A DNA stretch of 43,439 nucleotides from the NCBI GenBank assembly GCA_003254885.1, contig QANT01002073.1, forward strand, positions 1 to 43,439, read 5' to 3'. Below are positions 33,051 through 43,439 of the stretch, one piece after another. The notes below the pieces were generated by a model that was given only the letters and a program-made list of their open reading frames with translations, was not told the DNA's origin and searched no databases. Source of the stretch: Purshia tridentata. Lineage: Eukaryota; Streptophyta; Magnoliopsida; Rosales; Rosaceae. Position 1 is the stretch's first letter. Each line of letters starts with the position of its first letter. Both the position numbers and the translations under genes were made by a program.

Positions 33051-34189
33051 ACACTTTTTCAATTTATTTAACGGTACCTTTTTTGAGGGAATGACATAAG
33101 ACATAACTGTTTCTTTGTACCATGACACCATGTTCCACTGTTGTCACTTGTCACCCAGAAGCATCCATATACAGAGAATTTTATATACATATATATGTAT
33201 ATGGAAAATTAAAGGTCTCTTACTTCATTCCCATCTGTAATATCTTGGAAATAAATGAATGAATTTTGATAATTGGCAAGAAGCTAGCATGCAGATATAA
33301 AATATATTAATTAACCAGCTGTGTCAACCTAACAAAAACCTCCCCAATGGTCCATTTCCAAACTAATGACGCTAGCAAATATGTAATATGTATATGCAAT
33401 TCAGAAGATAAATACAATATTCTTTTAAATGATTAATTAATAATCATTATTTTTAAAATTGTTTAATTGTTACGGCTGATGGATGAGGTCCATATATACA
33501 TATAGGATGATATACAACGCATGCATTCTCAGCAATCAGTTAGTTCCCCACGCGATTAAATCCTCTAATTTTGCAAGGCTTGCACGAAATGATCGATCCA
33601 TACTATTTTTTGAATATGGAATTAAGTTAATTAATTTGCGGTTCTTAAATTTCCCCGTTTTAAGTTTATGATCAGATCCTAATTACAGGTTTTGCAGAAA
33701 GAGACAAAAACCCAGTATATGGACGTATATATAGGTCTCACACTCACACCCGGTCTTAAATAATTAATTAATTTGGTGGTACGTACGGTAGTGGCTTTGA
33801 TTTGGTTCGTTACTGTTTCATTGGTTGATAAGTTACGTAAAACGGACGATCCAAATACTTTGCACCCTCTCCGCCATGTATGGAAGATAGAAGAAGAATA
33901 TACTCTTCATTCTCTCTAACTACCCATTTCAGTCTCATTACATTTTATCTATATGGAAGGTTTTTAAGTGATATTCAAACTTCAAATTTCTTCAAATATA
34001 TTAATAAAATTAAGATAATAAAGTTCACACGTATCCTCATCAGGGCATCTAACAAAGAATATAATCTTTGTCATTTAAATAATAATTAGAAAATAAAAAC
34101 AGATTAGGAGGAGTATTATAATCATCTTGATGAATGGTTAAACAATATCATTTATTTTAAGAACAATAATAAATAACACCATTCTCTTC

Positions 34190-34510
34190 AAAATCGGTGT
34201 GAACTGAGAGAGTTAGGCTGAGCCGCCCATGGAAAAACGGACGGTTGGAAAAGAAGGCCAATCTCTTTATTCACAACAATTCAGAATCAATCGCGTACCG
34301 TGTGGGTCCCACAGCTTCTGCTACTTGGCACCTACGTACGTTGTTCAGTTTTGCTAGCTAGCTACCGAGAGCGAGCGTCATCATCGATCATCCTAATTGA
34401 TCCACCGTTCACGTGTCACGTGGCACAGACTGCCACGTCATTCTGGTATATTCAATCAGTTTAACTGCCATACGACGTCGTACCCACGCCACTGTTCCAT
34501 ACTATGAATG
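34190..34510. promoter_or_regulatory. GC-richer island with paired G-boxes and a CRE-type palindrome
   Basis: Two overlapping-spaced CACGTG boxes lie at 34410-34415 and 34417-34422. CACGTGGCA (34417-34425) and TGCCACGTC (34431-34439) form an inverted repeat around CAGAC. TACGACGTCGTA at 34471-34482 is a perfect 12-bp palindrome with the ACGT core of bZIP sites. No ORF explains the composition. It is 2.7 kb downstream of NAC and 5.6 kb upstream of MYB. Confidence 0.45.
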
Positions 34511-36067
34511 AATGTGCGCCCATCTCTCTGTGCTCTTTAATTGGGATATATATTATTGTCTGTTTGCGAGGTTAGAAAGTTTGAGGTTACAATCAAGCCA
34601 CAAAATTTAACAGTTTACTACCACTGCAAATTTAATTGATGTGTTATGCTGATAATAACCACATATATGATATATATATAACATGTTACCAATTACTTAA
34701 TTGGTAATTATACAATGATTAAGCAAATTAATAATCACCATACATACATGGTCCATGCATGACATGATCGGTAGTGAATATTGATGATGCTGATGATGAG
34801 AAAAGCATGCACCGGCCACTAGATGGGTGATTTATTCTTGGCCGAATTCTACTAAACTACATATGTGATATGTGTGTGTGTCTACATAATTACCTCATTT
34901 ATTAAGCTAGATTGGAACATTTAACTAATCTATCCCACTAAAAATTAATTAATCACATTAATTGATAACCTGGTGAATCCATTACAACACACAAAAACAT
35001 GTATGATACAATATTTATATTGTTGAAGTCCCAACTTTTTTTACCAAATTTCTTTATAAAGTGATATATCGATATTGAAAAAAATTGTCAGTAGCTTCAT
35101 TCATTAATTTGGTGAACAAAGAATGAAAAATGAATGAGTGGATAAACATTGGATGAAGCATTCAATGAATATAGCTTGGGATATGATGAGGTAAAGTAGT
35201 CAAGCTTATCTTTACTTTCTACTTTTTTACGTATAGTACAATGAACATACTCCTTTGGTTTCAACAAAGGACTGAAACTTTTACCATTTAGGGACGCTTG
35301 ACATACAGTTCATTGTGTTTTGTCATGAGTGTCCTCGACACATATTATCTGGATGAATTGTACAGATCGATCCTTTCGATATGTATAATTAATTATTATT
35401 GTTGCAAATGCATTGAACTCGATCTCGATCTACCAGCTGCATGGTTCGATCTCATTGAATCATTTGTATCTACCTATCTACATGCATGTTCGTACGTGAC
35501 TGCAATCTCTGATATTAAGGACGTTCAATGTCGATAAGGCTTTCCCATTTCATCACATGCATAATTTCATATTGATGTTAAACTATAAAACCATTTAACT
35601 TTAACTCGATATTCATGCATATATGAACATATATAGTCAGTAATTGATAATAACAATTAATTATGAATTACTGAGTTATTAAATTAATGAGTGATGATTG
35701 ATAGTTTGGACTCTGATAATCCATTTTTCTTGCTTTGAAAATATTTTCATTAATTAATTGCTAAATTTCTGTTTTATGGAAAATGAATTGAAATATGAAC
35801 AAACTTTACGTATATAACATGTATATTACATATATAGTTGTAGCTAGTTTTAATTTGGTGTCTTCTTTTCTGGCAATGGGTACGTAACATGATGATCGAC
35901 CTCTCCTTCTCTCTCCCAGAAAAAGCAAAGAACAGTGACAAACTAACCACAAAGAAATGAATTGAAGCTGCAGGTCTCTAATTTAATTAGCTAGCCCATT
36001 GACGAAGTGCCTCATGACTATGACTCTAACATGACTCCAAGTCAGAGGCTCTGACTCGGATCCAACC

Positions 36068-36114
36068 CACCCCTTTAAATTTTTTTTTTTTGGCCAGGCA
36101 CCCCTTTAAATTTT
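36068..36114. mobile_element. 15-bp poly(T)-GGCCAGG insertion with 16-bp target duplication
   Basis: CACCCCTTTAAATTTT occurs at 36068-36083 and 36099-36114. Between them is T8-GGCCAGG (36084-36098). The inserted core is the same as at 32055. The boundary within the T-run is ambiguous by up to four bases. Confidence 0.6.
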
Positions 36115-37383
36115 AATCACCTTAATTTGTATAAATAAGAAGAAAAATAAGATCCTAGTTGTGGTTTATGGGTGCAGAAATCTGTCATATACTATTATGG
36201 GTCTGCTATTCTGGGCCCAATTGTGAGTTGAGAGTTGAAATTAATCAGACCCAGAAAGTGAAAAGGACATAAACATAATAAAAACATAGAGGAGGCAAAG
36301 CCCAAGGAAGAAGAAGCCTGGAGAATCAAAATTGGAGTGGCAATAAGGCCGGCATGCAAGCCCAGAAATATTTGGATTAAATGATTGGGTTGATCAATCA
36401 ATATCCATCACTCACTTACCTACAGCCTACGTCAACTTAATGATTGACAAAGTGTCGGCTAATCAAACTCTTGTTTGACAAATTTTTGGATGGACCACAT
36501 CACATTCATGATTCATGAACCCTCTATGATCTTCGGATTGCTCTCTCTCACCAATTTTGGGCTAATCAAATTATGCTTATTGTTTTTTGTTTCTTTTTAA
36601 CGTACATTTGTTGAGAAAAAATATTAATATATATTTTAGGCTATTGGATATCTAAGCTTTATTTGATCAAATTAACGATTCAAACTCTTATTTTGTATGT
36701 AGTATCTAATCGGATTTCAATTTGTTAAACATGCCACAACCCCGAGGGAAGAGTACGTAAGATGACTTTTAAGCATTCTACCACGATCCACGGCTATACT
36801 ATACATATACATATGGTCTTTGAGGCCATACAGATTTTGATGTATTCTATATCCTCTGTTAGCTGGGTAGCTATGTCTTCTTACTGTAATTTGATTAATG
36901 CACGTGGAGCTGCCGTGCTTTGACAAGTGTAATAGTACTCATTTAGGAGGGTCATTTAAGAGCTTGTTGGACCATATATACAAAACCAGAGCTGGCAGTG
37001 AGGCAGTGATCAAGTAGAATTTAAGAAGGTGTCCCCAATGTCCTTTCCATCTTTAATCTTCAATCTTCATTAAATCTTCAGTCCATGCCATCACACCTTA
37101 TTTGCTTTCCACTCCATACACGCAAGCATTTGATTATATATATGTGTTCTGCTATTTTAGCCCTTTTTCTTCTTTAATTTAATTTATTTCATCTATGGGA
37201 CCCCCCTCTTAACTTTGTCTTTTTCATGCTTCAAATCACTCGAGGTTACCCCCACAAACCGTAGAGCCCATCTCAATAAATTAGACCTGCACATATGAAT
37301 GCAGTGTCAAAATTACCAAACTGTCCTCTAACAATTCAAATTCTTTTGCTACGTAAAATTTAGCAGCATCTAGCTACAAGCCT

Positions 37384-37483
37384 GGGTCTCCATCACCATT
37401 TCACCACCTTCAAGTGCCTTCCTGTTTGGCAGGACAAGTCTTGAACGGTTGAACCAGCTGGGTTCAGTAATGGCTGGAGACCC
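37384..37483. other. 100-nt imperfect foldback, possible MITE relic or young miRNA-like hairpin
   Basis: GGGTCTCCA (37384-37392) pairs with TGGAGACCC (37475-37483). Inward, further short collinear complementary blocks include TTCAAG with CTTGAA and TCCTG with CAGGA around a short loop. The inner 3' side also contains TGAACC/GGTTCA. No known miRNA sequence is recognised. Confidence 0.35.
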
Positions 37484-39088
37484 CCCCTGACCCACCATCT
37501 TTCATGTGTATGTCACTTGTATGCCTGCATGCCAATATATATATATATATATATAGGCGATTTTAAATATGCACGTTCATATATGTGTATCTAAAATTTT
37601 TCCAACAGCTTAATTATTGAAATTTTAATTCCTATATTTAGTTTAGAAATATGATATGCAATATATATGATTTTGGGCTGTGATCATCTTATAGTCCATT
37701 GATGATCTATGGCTTATAAGCAGTATCTTAATCTGTCTATATGCTCGAAAACAGTACTCCATTAGACATATATATGTAAATATTACTGATCTGAGAAGTG
37801 TGACAATGAAATAAAGGATTATAAAGACAGGTAATACAAACCGTTTTAGCAGCATCAAAGACATGGGTTAATTCGACCAAAAGAAAAAAGACAAGGGTTA
37901 ACTAGGACAACATGTATATCTATCTGTCTGATTTTGTGCATGCCTATGAGGACTCGGAGGTGTTGATGTTGTTGCATTACTACTGGCCTGGGCTCAGACC
38001 TCGGAGTGTGACCAACATGCACAGTGGTATATATGATACAGGCATCGACAACAAATATATATATGTATTTTTCTCTAATCATTACAAGTCCTGCAAATAA
38101 TTTCCTTAATTATATATATATATATATAATCTCCTAATAATTAATTATTTACCCATTTTTTCAAATACCATGGTAGCTAGGTAGCCGCTGGTGAGTTAAA
38201 TGAGTTGACGGGTTTGACAGACCGTTCATTTATTTGTTGAAGGTACACAATGCTATATGGCATCATCCCTCAGTCTTGACTCTTACCCAACCCTAACTGT
38301 CTTTAATTCACTGAGGCGGCTAACAGCAAACCAAATTGGACTACTCAATTATTTGTCTATGTATTATTATATAATTGTATTCAATTACTCTCTCAGCAGC
38401 AGCAGCATACTCAAATTAATATTAGTGATGTTTATAATTTGGGCAGGATTAAATTTTTTATTTTTTTATAACAAAGAAAAAGAAAGAAGAAGTTTAAAAT
38501 TTAATTAATGATTTACTAGGCTGTTAAAGTATATATCATATTCATATCAGATCGATAAAGAGAACCACTAGGTCTCTGGTTGTGCTGCTGCTAGCTGACA
38601 TTAAATCCTATTACCTCTTTAGTTTTGAAACCCATATAGCAGATTTTGGGAGAATCTCTGAATTCTGAAACCCTAGAATAGAGAGTATATCTTTATGTTA
38701 AATTTTTAATTAATGAATATTTTGTAAAGGAATAATTAATTATTACATGCCAGAGGGGCGGCCATTGATGTTGTTGCACATCTCTGATCTCTGAATGCCT
38801 TTAATTAATGGAGGACTACAAACGCAGTCAGCTACATCATGAAATTACTTACCACCTAAACAATTAAGCTACATAAGTAGCTAGGCACTTTCTTGTGGAA
38901 AATGGGTTTGTCCACACTCCAAACAAAACAAAGACCCTATTAGAAAGTTTGAGGTGAGAAGATTTTGTATTAGATCAAAATATAAATTAAAATTTAAAAC
39001 TATTCAAGTCTTCTATAATTGGAAATTTAAGAAGGTCAGTATTATTAATGTCTAATCTTTTTAAGATATTTTAAAGTAAAATTTTAGA

Positions 39089-39140
39089 CCCAATTAATTT
39101 CCTTTTTTTTTTTTTTGAGAATGCCCAATTAATTTCCTTT
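39089..39140. mobile_element. 18-bp poly(T)-GAGAATG insertion with perfect 17-bp target duplication
   Basis: CCCAATTAATTTCCTTT occurs at 39089-39105 and 39124-39140. Between them is T11-GAGAATG. The inserted core differs from the GGCCAGG class but shares T-run plus GAGA with a longer T-run at about 25069. Confidence 0.65.
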
Positions 39141-39963
39141 ACTTTCACATTTTCTCCTATATATTTTTCATTTTATGCACTTGTTTATTTCAAATTGAAT
39201 AGTCAGCCCAATTGCTACATATGGTGAGACGCCATGGCCGGCCAATATATATCCCTCACTTTCTTAAAGGAAAGAAAATCTCTTTTCTTCATACAATGGG
39301 TGAACAGAAGAAAATGAGAATGGATATTTTGAAATTTTTTAATGGGTGTGTTGATTAAAGTGGGGCTGGAGATCTATTCTCGTCTTAATGGGTCTACTGA
39401 AAATCTCAGGAAATGAATGGTTTTATTGCGAGTGATAAAAATTTTAAAGATAATATATATAAGGGGAAAAAAAAGTATAAAGAAACCAATTATCTTGAAA
39501 ACAAGGAGGAACTAGTGATCTGTGCAATTATTCTTGGTAATATCTGCTAAGTGAAAGACCATAAGACCATATAACCATAAAACCATTTTCACAGTTTTTA
39601 CTATTAGTATATAACACAAGTTTTTACCAAGTAATTGTTGTGTTAGGGCTGGTATTTTTTTTCCGACAAACCGAGAAACCGATCAACTTTAGTGTGTCGA
39701 ATTTTGTGATTTTGGTGAAAGTTTGGTGAGGGTTGAATTTCCATACCCACTAATCACTGAGATTAGAAGTTTAAAAAAGAGTTTAAATTTGAATAAATAT
39801 GATATTATTTATCCGTGAAAAGAGACAAAATTAAGGGTAGTTTTGTCATAGGAATTTTGTACACATAGTCTGATAGGAATTAATATCTTTATCCCATTTA
39901 TGTCGCTGACCTTTCTTCTCTGCCCATTTCTTCGTTTACAAAATAAGACAGCTGATCCCTCCT

Positions 39964-39983
39964 CTCTCTCTCTCTCTCTCTAT
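39964..39983 (+). repeat. CT microsatellite in the MYB promoter
   Basis: Ten CT units lie about 110 bases upstream of the MYB ATG, near the expected transcription start. CT-rich (GAGA-type) tracts are frequent in plant core promoters. Confidence 0.9.
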
Positions 39984-40033
39984 CTGCCCTTTTTAATTTC
40001 TCCATATGATCTTGCTGATCATCCTGTGCTAGC

Positions 40034-40040
40034 TATAAAA
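40034..40040 (+). promoter_or_regulatory. TATA box of the MYB gene
   Basis: TATAAAA lies 60 bases before the ATG, implying a short leader of about 30 bases. Confidence 0.75.
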
Positions 40041-40093
40041 AGAAGAGCAGAAACTACTAAGCCTTGCTTTGCTGATTCCACTTGGTAAATAAA

Positions 40094-41715
40094 ATGGGAC
40101 GGTCACCGTGCTGTGACAAAGTGGGCTTGAAGAAAGGTCCATGGACTCCTGAAGAAGACCAGAAACTCTTGGCTTATATCGAAGAACATGGCCATGGCAG
40201 TTGGCGTGCCCTCCCAACAAAAGCTGGTACTCAACTCCTCATCATCATCATCATCATTTACATTTTGTCTTTCCATATCACTATTCTGTTCATTTGTTTC
40301 ATTGTAAATATCTATGTATGTTCGTGTAGGGCTTCAGAGATGTGGAAAGAGCTGTAGACTTAGATGGACTAACTACCTCAGGCCTGATATTAAGAGGGGC
40401 AAGTTCAGTTTGCAAGAAGAACAAACCATTATTCAACTCCATGCCCTATTAGGCAACAGGTATATAACTCTCTTAATTATTTAGTCATTGTTTGTAATTA
40501 AGTTTAATATATTCATTTTATTTATTTGAATTTCTATTCTCTCTCATGAAAATACACATATACAAACAAGAAATTCGTCAAGCATATTCGACATTCTTTG
40601 TAATTGACTATAATACATGAATTCATTCATCTTGAAATGAAAAGGGTCCTCTTGAAATTTGATTTTTAGGACAACATTAGTGAAGCAACAGGGGTTAATT
40701 AGTAAATTAAATGAATGTCGATGCAGTAGATGGTTAATTTTGTCGTGTGGTGTTGTCGTTGGTGAGCAGGTGGTCGGCGATAGCAACTCACTTGCCGAAG
40801 AGAACAGACAACGAGATAAAGAACTACTGGAATACGCATCTCAAGAAACGGTTGGCTAAAATGGGAATCGACCCCGTCACCCACAAGCCCAAAAACGACG
40901 CCTTACTCTCCGCCGTAGACGGCCAGTCCAAGAACGCCTCCAACCTCAGCCACATGGCTCAGTGGGAGAGCGCCCGCCTCGAAGCTGAGGCCAGACTCGT
41001 CCGAGAATCAAAGCTACGCTCCCACCATAACAATTCATTACTGCATCATCATCACAATCTTCAGCTCATCACCAACCCCCCAAACTACGTCGTTTCCTTA
41101 CCTAATTCTTCAGCCGTAGCAGCAGCACCACCTTCCACATCATCGGCTCCGGTCGTGCCACCTGTACGGTCCAATTTGGATGTGCTCAAAGCTTGGAATT
41201 CTAATAACCAGGCTGCAGGCAATGGGGGTCATGGACTTGATCTAGAGTCTCCAACATCTACGCTCACTACTTTTAATAACAACAATACTAATATTGCAAT
41301 GCCGGGTCTGATTGAGTTTGTTGGGTCGAATTCGGGTTGCTCCGAGACGGGTAATTTCGCCAAGGAAGAAGGTGATCAACAAGATTGGAAAGGCGGCGCC
41401 TTTGCCAACTTCAATCCTGGGCTTCACGACATGCCAATGTCCTCCATGGAAGCTGCTGCAGGGGCATGGAGTACTGAGCCAGACCAAGAAGGGTTTACTA
41501 ATCTTCTGCTTGATAACTCTGAGGATCAACCAAGTTTGTCGGATGGTGGCGGAGATTCGGATAATGGCGGTGGCGGTGGTAGTGGTAGTGGTAGTGGTAG
41601 TGGCAGTGGTGGTGGTGGTGGCAGTGGTAGTGACTACTATGAAGATAATAAGAATTACTGGAACAGTATTCTCAATTTGGTGAATTCTTCTCCCTCTGAC
41701 TCTCCAATGTTCTAA
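40094..41715 (+). CDS. MYB16: MIXTA-like R2R3-MYB transcription factor (MYB16/MYB106 type), 3 exons
   Basis: Exons are 40094-40226, 40330-40459 and 40770-41715, giving 402 residues. The R2 repeat has W17, W37 and W57; R3 has F70, W89 and W108, the usual R2R3 pattern. The start [20 protein letters not shown] and the subgroup 9 motif [20 protein letters not shown] (151-170) identify a MIXTA-like factor. The C-terminus, [12 protein letters not shown] and SPMF, matches MYB106/MYB16. The bHLH-interaction motif of R3 is not intact, as expected for this clade. Relatives control conical petal cells, trichome shape and cuticle biosynthesis in the epidermis. A Gly/Ser run lies near residues 350-372. 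A TTG codon 12 bases upstream is not a start. MYB16 and MYB106 are Arabidopsis duplicates, so the symbol marks the pair. Confidence 0.95.
41563..41632 (+). repeat. Coding GGT/AGT minisatellite in MYB exon 3
   Basis: Alternating GGT and AGT codons, with a few GGC, encode a Gly-Ser run before the conserved C-terminus. The repeat stays in frame, so length changes would alter the linker without breaking the protein. Confidence 0.85.
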
Positions 41716-43439
41716 TAATTAAGAGATTGATCGATCAGATATCCAATTAAGCAAGTGAAGTGGTGGCACCATTTCCATTGATAGATTAATTAGAACAAGC
41801 TTGAATTGGATGATGATAAAGGATCGATTCATGCTATTGCCAAAGCAGGTTTTGGTTGCTTTCTGCAATTTTCATAGCAGACATAGCTAGATCTGGACAA
41901 AAGTGTAATAAAAGGCTTGACATGCATGCATGCTATGCTATGCCTTTCTTGGTATTCTTGTGAAAGCAAAATAATTGCAGTTTTGGCTGTAGCTGTAGTT
42001 TCTCACATCAAAATGTTAATACTTCACCCTTTCAAGTTTCAACTTGTTGTTAGACTAGTCATATCATGATCTTACATCTCAGTAGCAAACTATATATATA
42101 TTTGTAACATTTTCATTTCTTCATAAACATCTGGTCAATTATGGCCGGGAATGTTAGCTATTGTTAAAAGCATTTTTGCTTATATGCTTAACTCTGCAAT
42201 TTAGTATCATAGACAGACACGCGAGTATAAAATGCTTGACTTGCATGCTTGGTATCTATATTCTTGTGAATCAATTACAATTTCTTTAATATTGTTCCAC
42301 ATTCTTCATTTGTCATTAAGATATGGATTCTCATCGTATTGCGGGATATGGCTTTTGCGAACAAAATTAATTTCAGTTTGTCTGAACTCTGAAGTGATCA
42401 ATGACTTTTACCCCTAGTAACTTCATAGTATTTAAAATGCGTAGTACATATATATAGACATATCCAATTAAAGATATTTTTATGACACTCTTTTTGTTGT
42501 CAGTAATTTTATGTCAAATTCGATCTCAACAGAATTTGTTCATGAGCATGTACTCCAGCTAACATGTATCAATGTACCAAAAAGAAATTGAATCAGAAAT
42601 TAAATTCAAAATCAAATCAGATTTTCATGACCTTTGATTCGATATATACATATATAAATTTTTTTTTACTAGCTAGATTTTTCCAAGTCTATTCTATTTA
42701 TCCTCGGCCTCTTCCATCTAACATGGCGGTGGCACTGTCAAACTTAATGCTATATACTGTGATGACTGCTCAATTATTAATTTTGACATTAGAAAGGAAA
42801 AACTCATGGAATTGGTAAAAAGATTGAACCACTTACGTACAAGATTGATGCATGTAGCATTGCTTATTATGGCTATGCTTTAAATTAATTACTACTGGTC
42901 CCTCGATCTCCTTCATGCTTTGGTTGCGTAAGCTCTATATATATCTCTTCATGTTTTCTTATCCGCTATGTATATTTTCATGAACTCTGCATTTTTAATA
43001 TGTACATCTATATATATGTATATATGTGGTATCATTACTGGCAGAGCAGGATTAATATATTTAGTTGATTGCGTGTAAAATCACTAGCTTGTAGCCATGC
43101 ATATTTCCTTTAAAATTAAGCTTGCTGGTGATCATTAAACAAGTAATTAATTCAACTTGGTTGCTTTGTTTCTATAATAATTTCCTTTTGTGTCAGTTAT
43201 TGGTATTTTGATGTTGAGAGAAATCTTATATTGAAAATGTCAAGGTTTTGCTAGTAATTTATAAAAGTTTGGGCTACTTCTATTGTCAATTGGATTTGAG
43301 ATAAATGCTTAGAAATCTTCATAGTATTGAAGCACATTACTTCACTTGACAATTAATTTTAGAATGAATATTTATATTCCTTCATCTGAAACACCAAATA
43401 TGTTAGGGTAATGCTAGAGTGCCACAGTATGGCACGTGC
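41716..43439. other. MYB 3' UTR and downstream AT-rich DNA
   Basis: No further gene is seen. A partly repeated block, GGCTTGACATGCATGC...TTGGTATTCTTGTGAA, occurs near 41914-41965 and again near 42232-42270, suggesting an old local duplication of about 320 bases. The last bases, GTAATGCTAGAG then GTGCCACAGTATGGCAC, may be one end of an inverted-repeat element cut by the window. Confidence 0.5.

Larger units (their letters stand above)
33051..40033. other. 7-kb intergenic and promoter region upstream of MYB
   Basis: AT-rich DNA with many TTAATTAA and TATATA runs and no recognisable coding gene on either strand. Structures inside it: a G-box/CRE island (34190-34510), poly(T) insertions (36068, 39089), an imperfect foldback (37384-37483), AT microsatellites (37537, 38115) and a CT repeat just before the MYB gene (39964). 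Confidence 0.6.

Noticed and set aside
35440..35455. GGTTCGATCTC resembling a tRNA B-box
   Set aside because: The acceptor and anticodon stems cannot be formed from the flanks.

Overview
The window is nuclear DNA of a flowering plant, a eudicot and probably a rosid. It carries spliced genes with GT-AG introns, AT-rich intergenic DNA, MITE and hAT elements, and plant-only families: PPR, CASP, NAC, R2R3-MYB and MIR169. I cannot fix the genus from sequence alone. Transposon style and protein similarity would suit Rosaceae, but that is a weak guess.

Layout, left to right: (1) a polypyrimidine-tract-binding-protein (PTB) gene on the minus strand, 1781-5860, ten coding exons; (2) a complete, internally deleted hAT element at 6734-7542 with perfect 8-bp target duplications; (3) a four-KH-domain RNA-binding protein on the plus strand, 8428-11048, six coding exons plus a 5'UTR intron; (4) a MIR169 microRNA hairpin at about 14040-14215; (5) a very small minus-strand gene for a 53-residue two-pass membrane protein, 15773-15934; (6) an intronless 1272-residue P-class PPR gene, 16410-20228; (7) a three-exon CASP (Casparian strip membrane protein) gene, 21975-22760; (8) an intronless PLS/E-class PPR gene on the minus strand, 23261-24883; (9) a 5.4-kb repeat-rich intergenic stretch; (10) a three-exon NAC transcription factor gene with an apparent miR164 target site, 30342-31529; (11) an 8.5-kb intergenic stretch with a foldback MITE, G-box-rich islands and tiny poly(T) insertions; (12) a three-exon MIXTA-like R2R3-MYB gene, 40094-41715.

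The gene order is informative. From memory, KH - P-class PPR - CASP5 - PPR - MYB16 matches Arabidopsis At5g15270-At5g15310 in order, and a PTB gene (At3g01150) sits beside MYB106 (At3g01140) on the duplicated chromosome 3 block. The window therefore looks like an unfractionated ancestral block, with MIR169 and NAC100-like genes as additional members.

Functionally it mixes RNA metabolism (PTB splicing regulator, KH protein, two organelle RNA-processing PPRs), epidermal or endodermal differentiation (MYB16/106-like, CASP) and microRNA-linked developmental regulation (MIR169, miR164-targeted NAC). These genes are neighbours by descent, not an operon or one pathway. I found no wholly new multi-gene system. 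The most useful less-obvious items are the MIR169 gene, the 53-residue membrane protein gene, a set of ultra-short retro-insertions flanked by 12-17 bp target duplications, a GC-AG intron and possible poison exon in PTB, and a stop codon inside the last splice donor of the KH gene.
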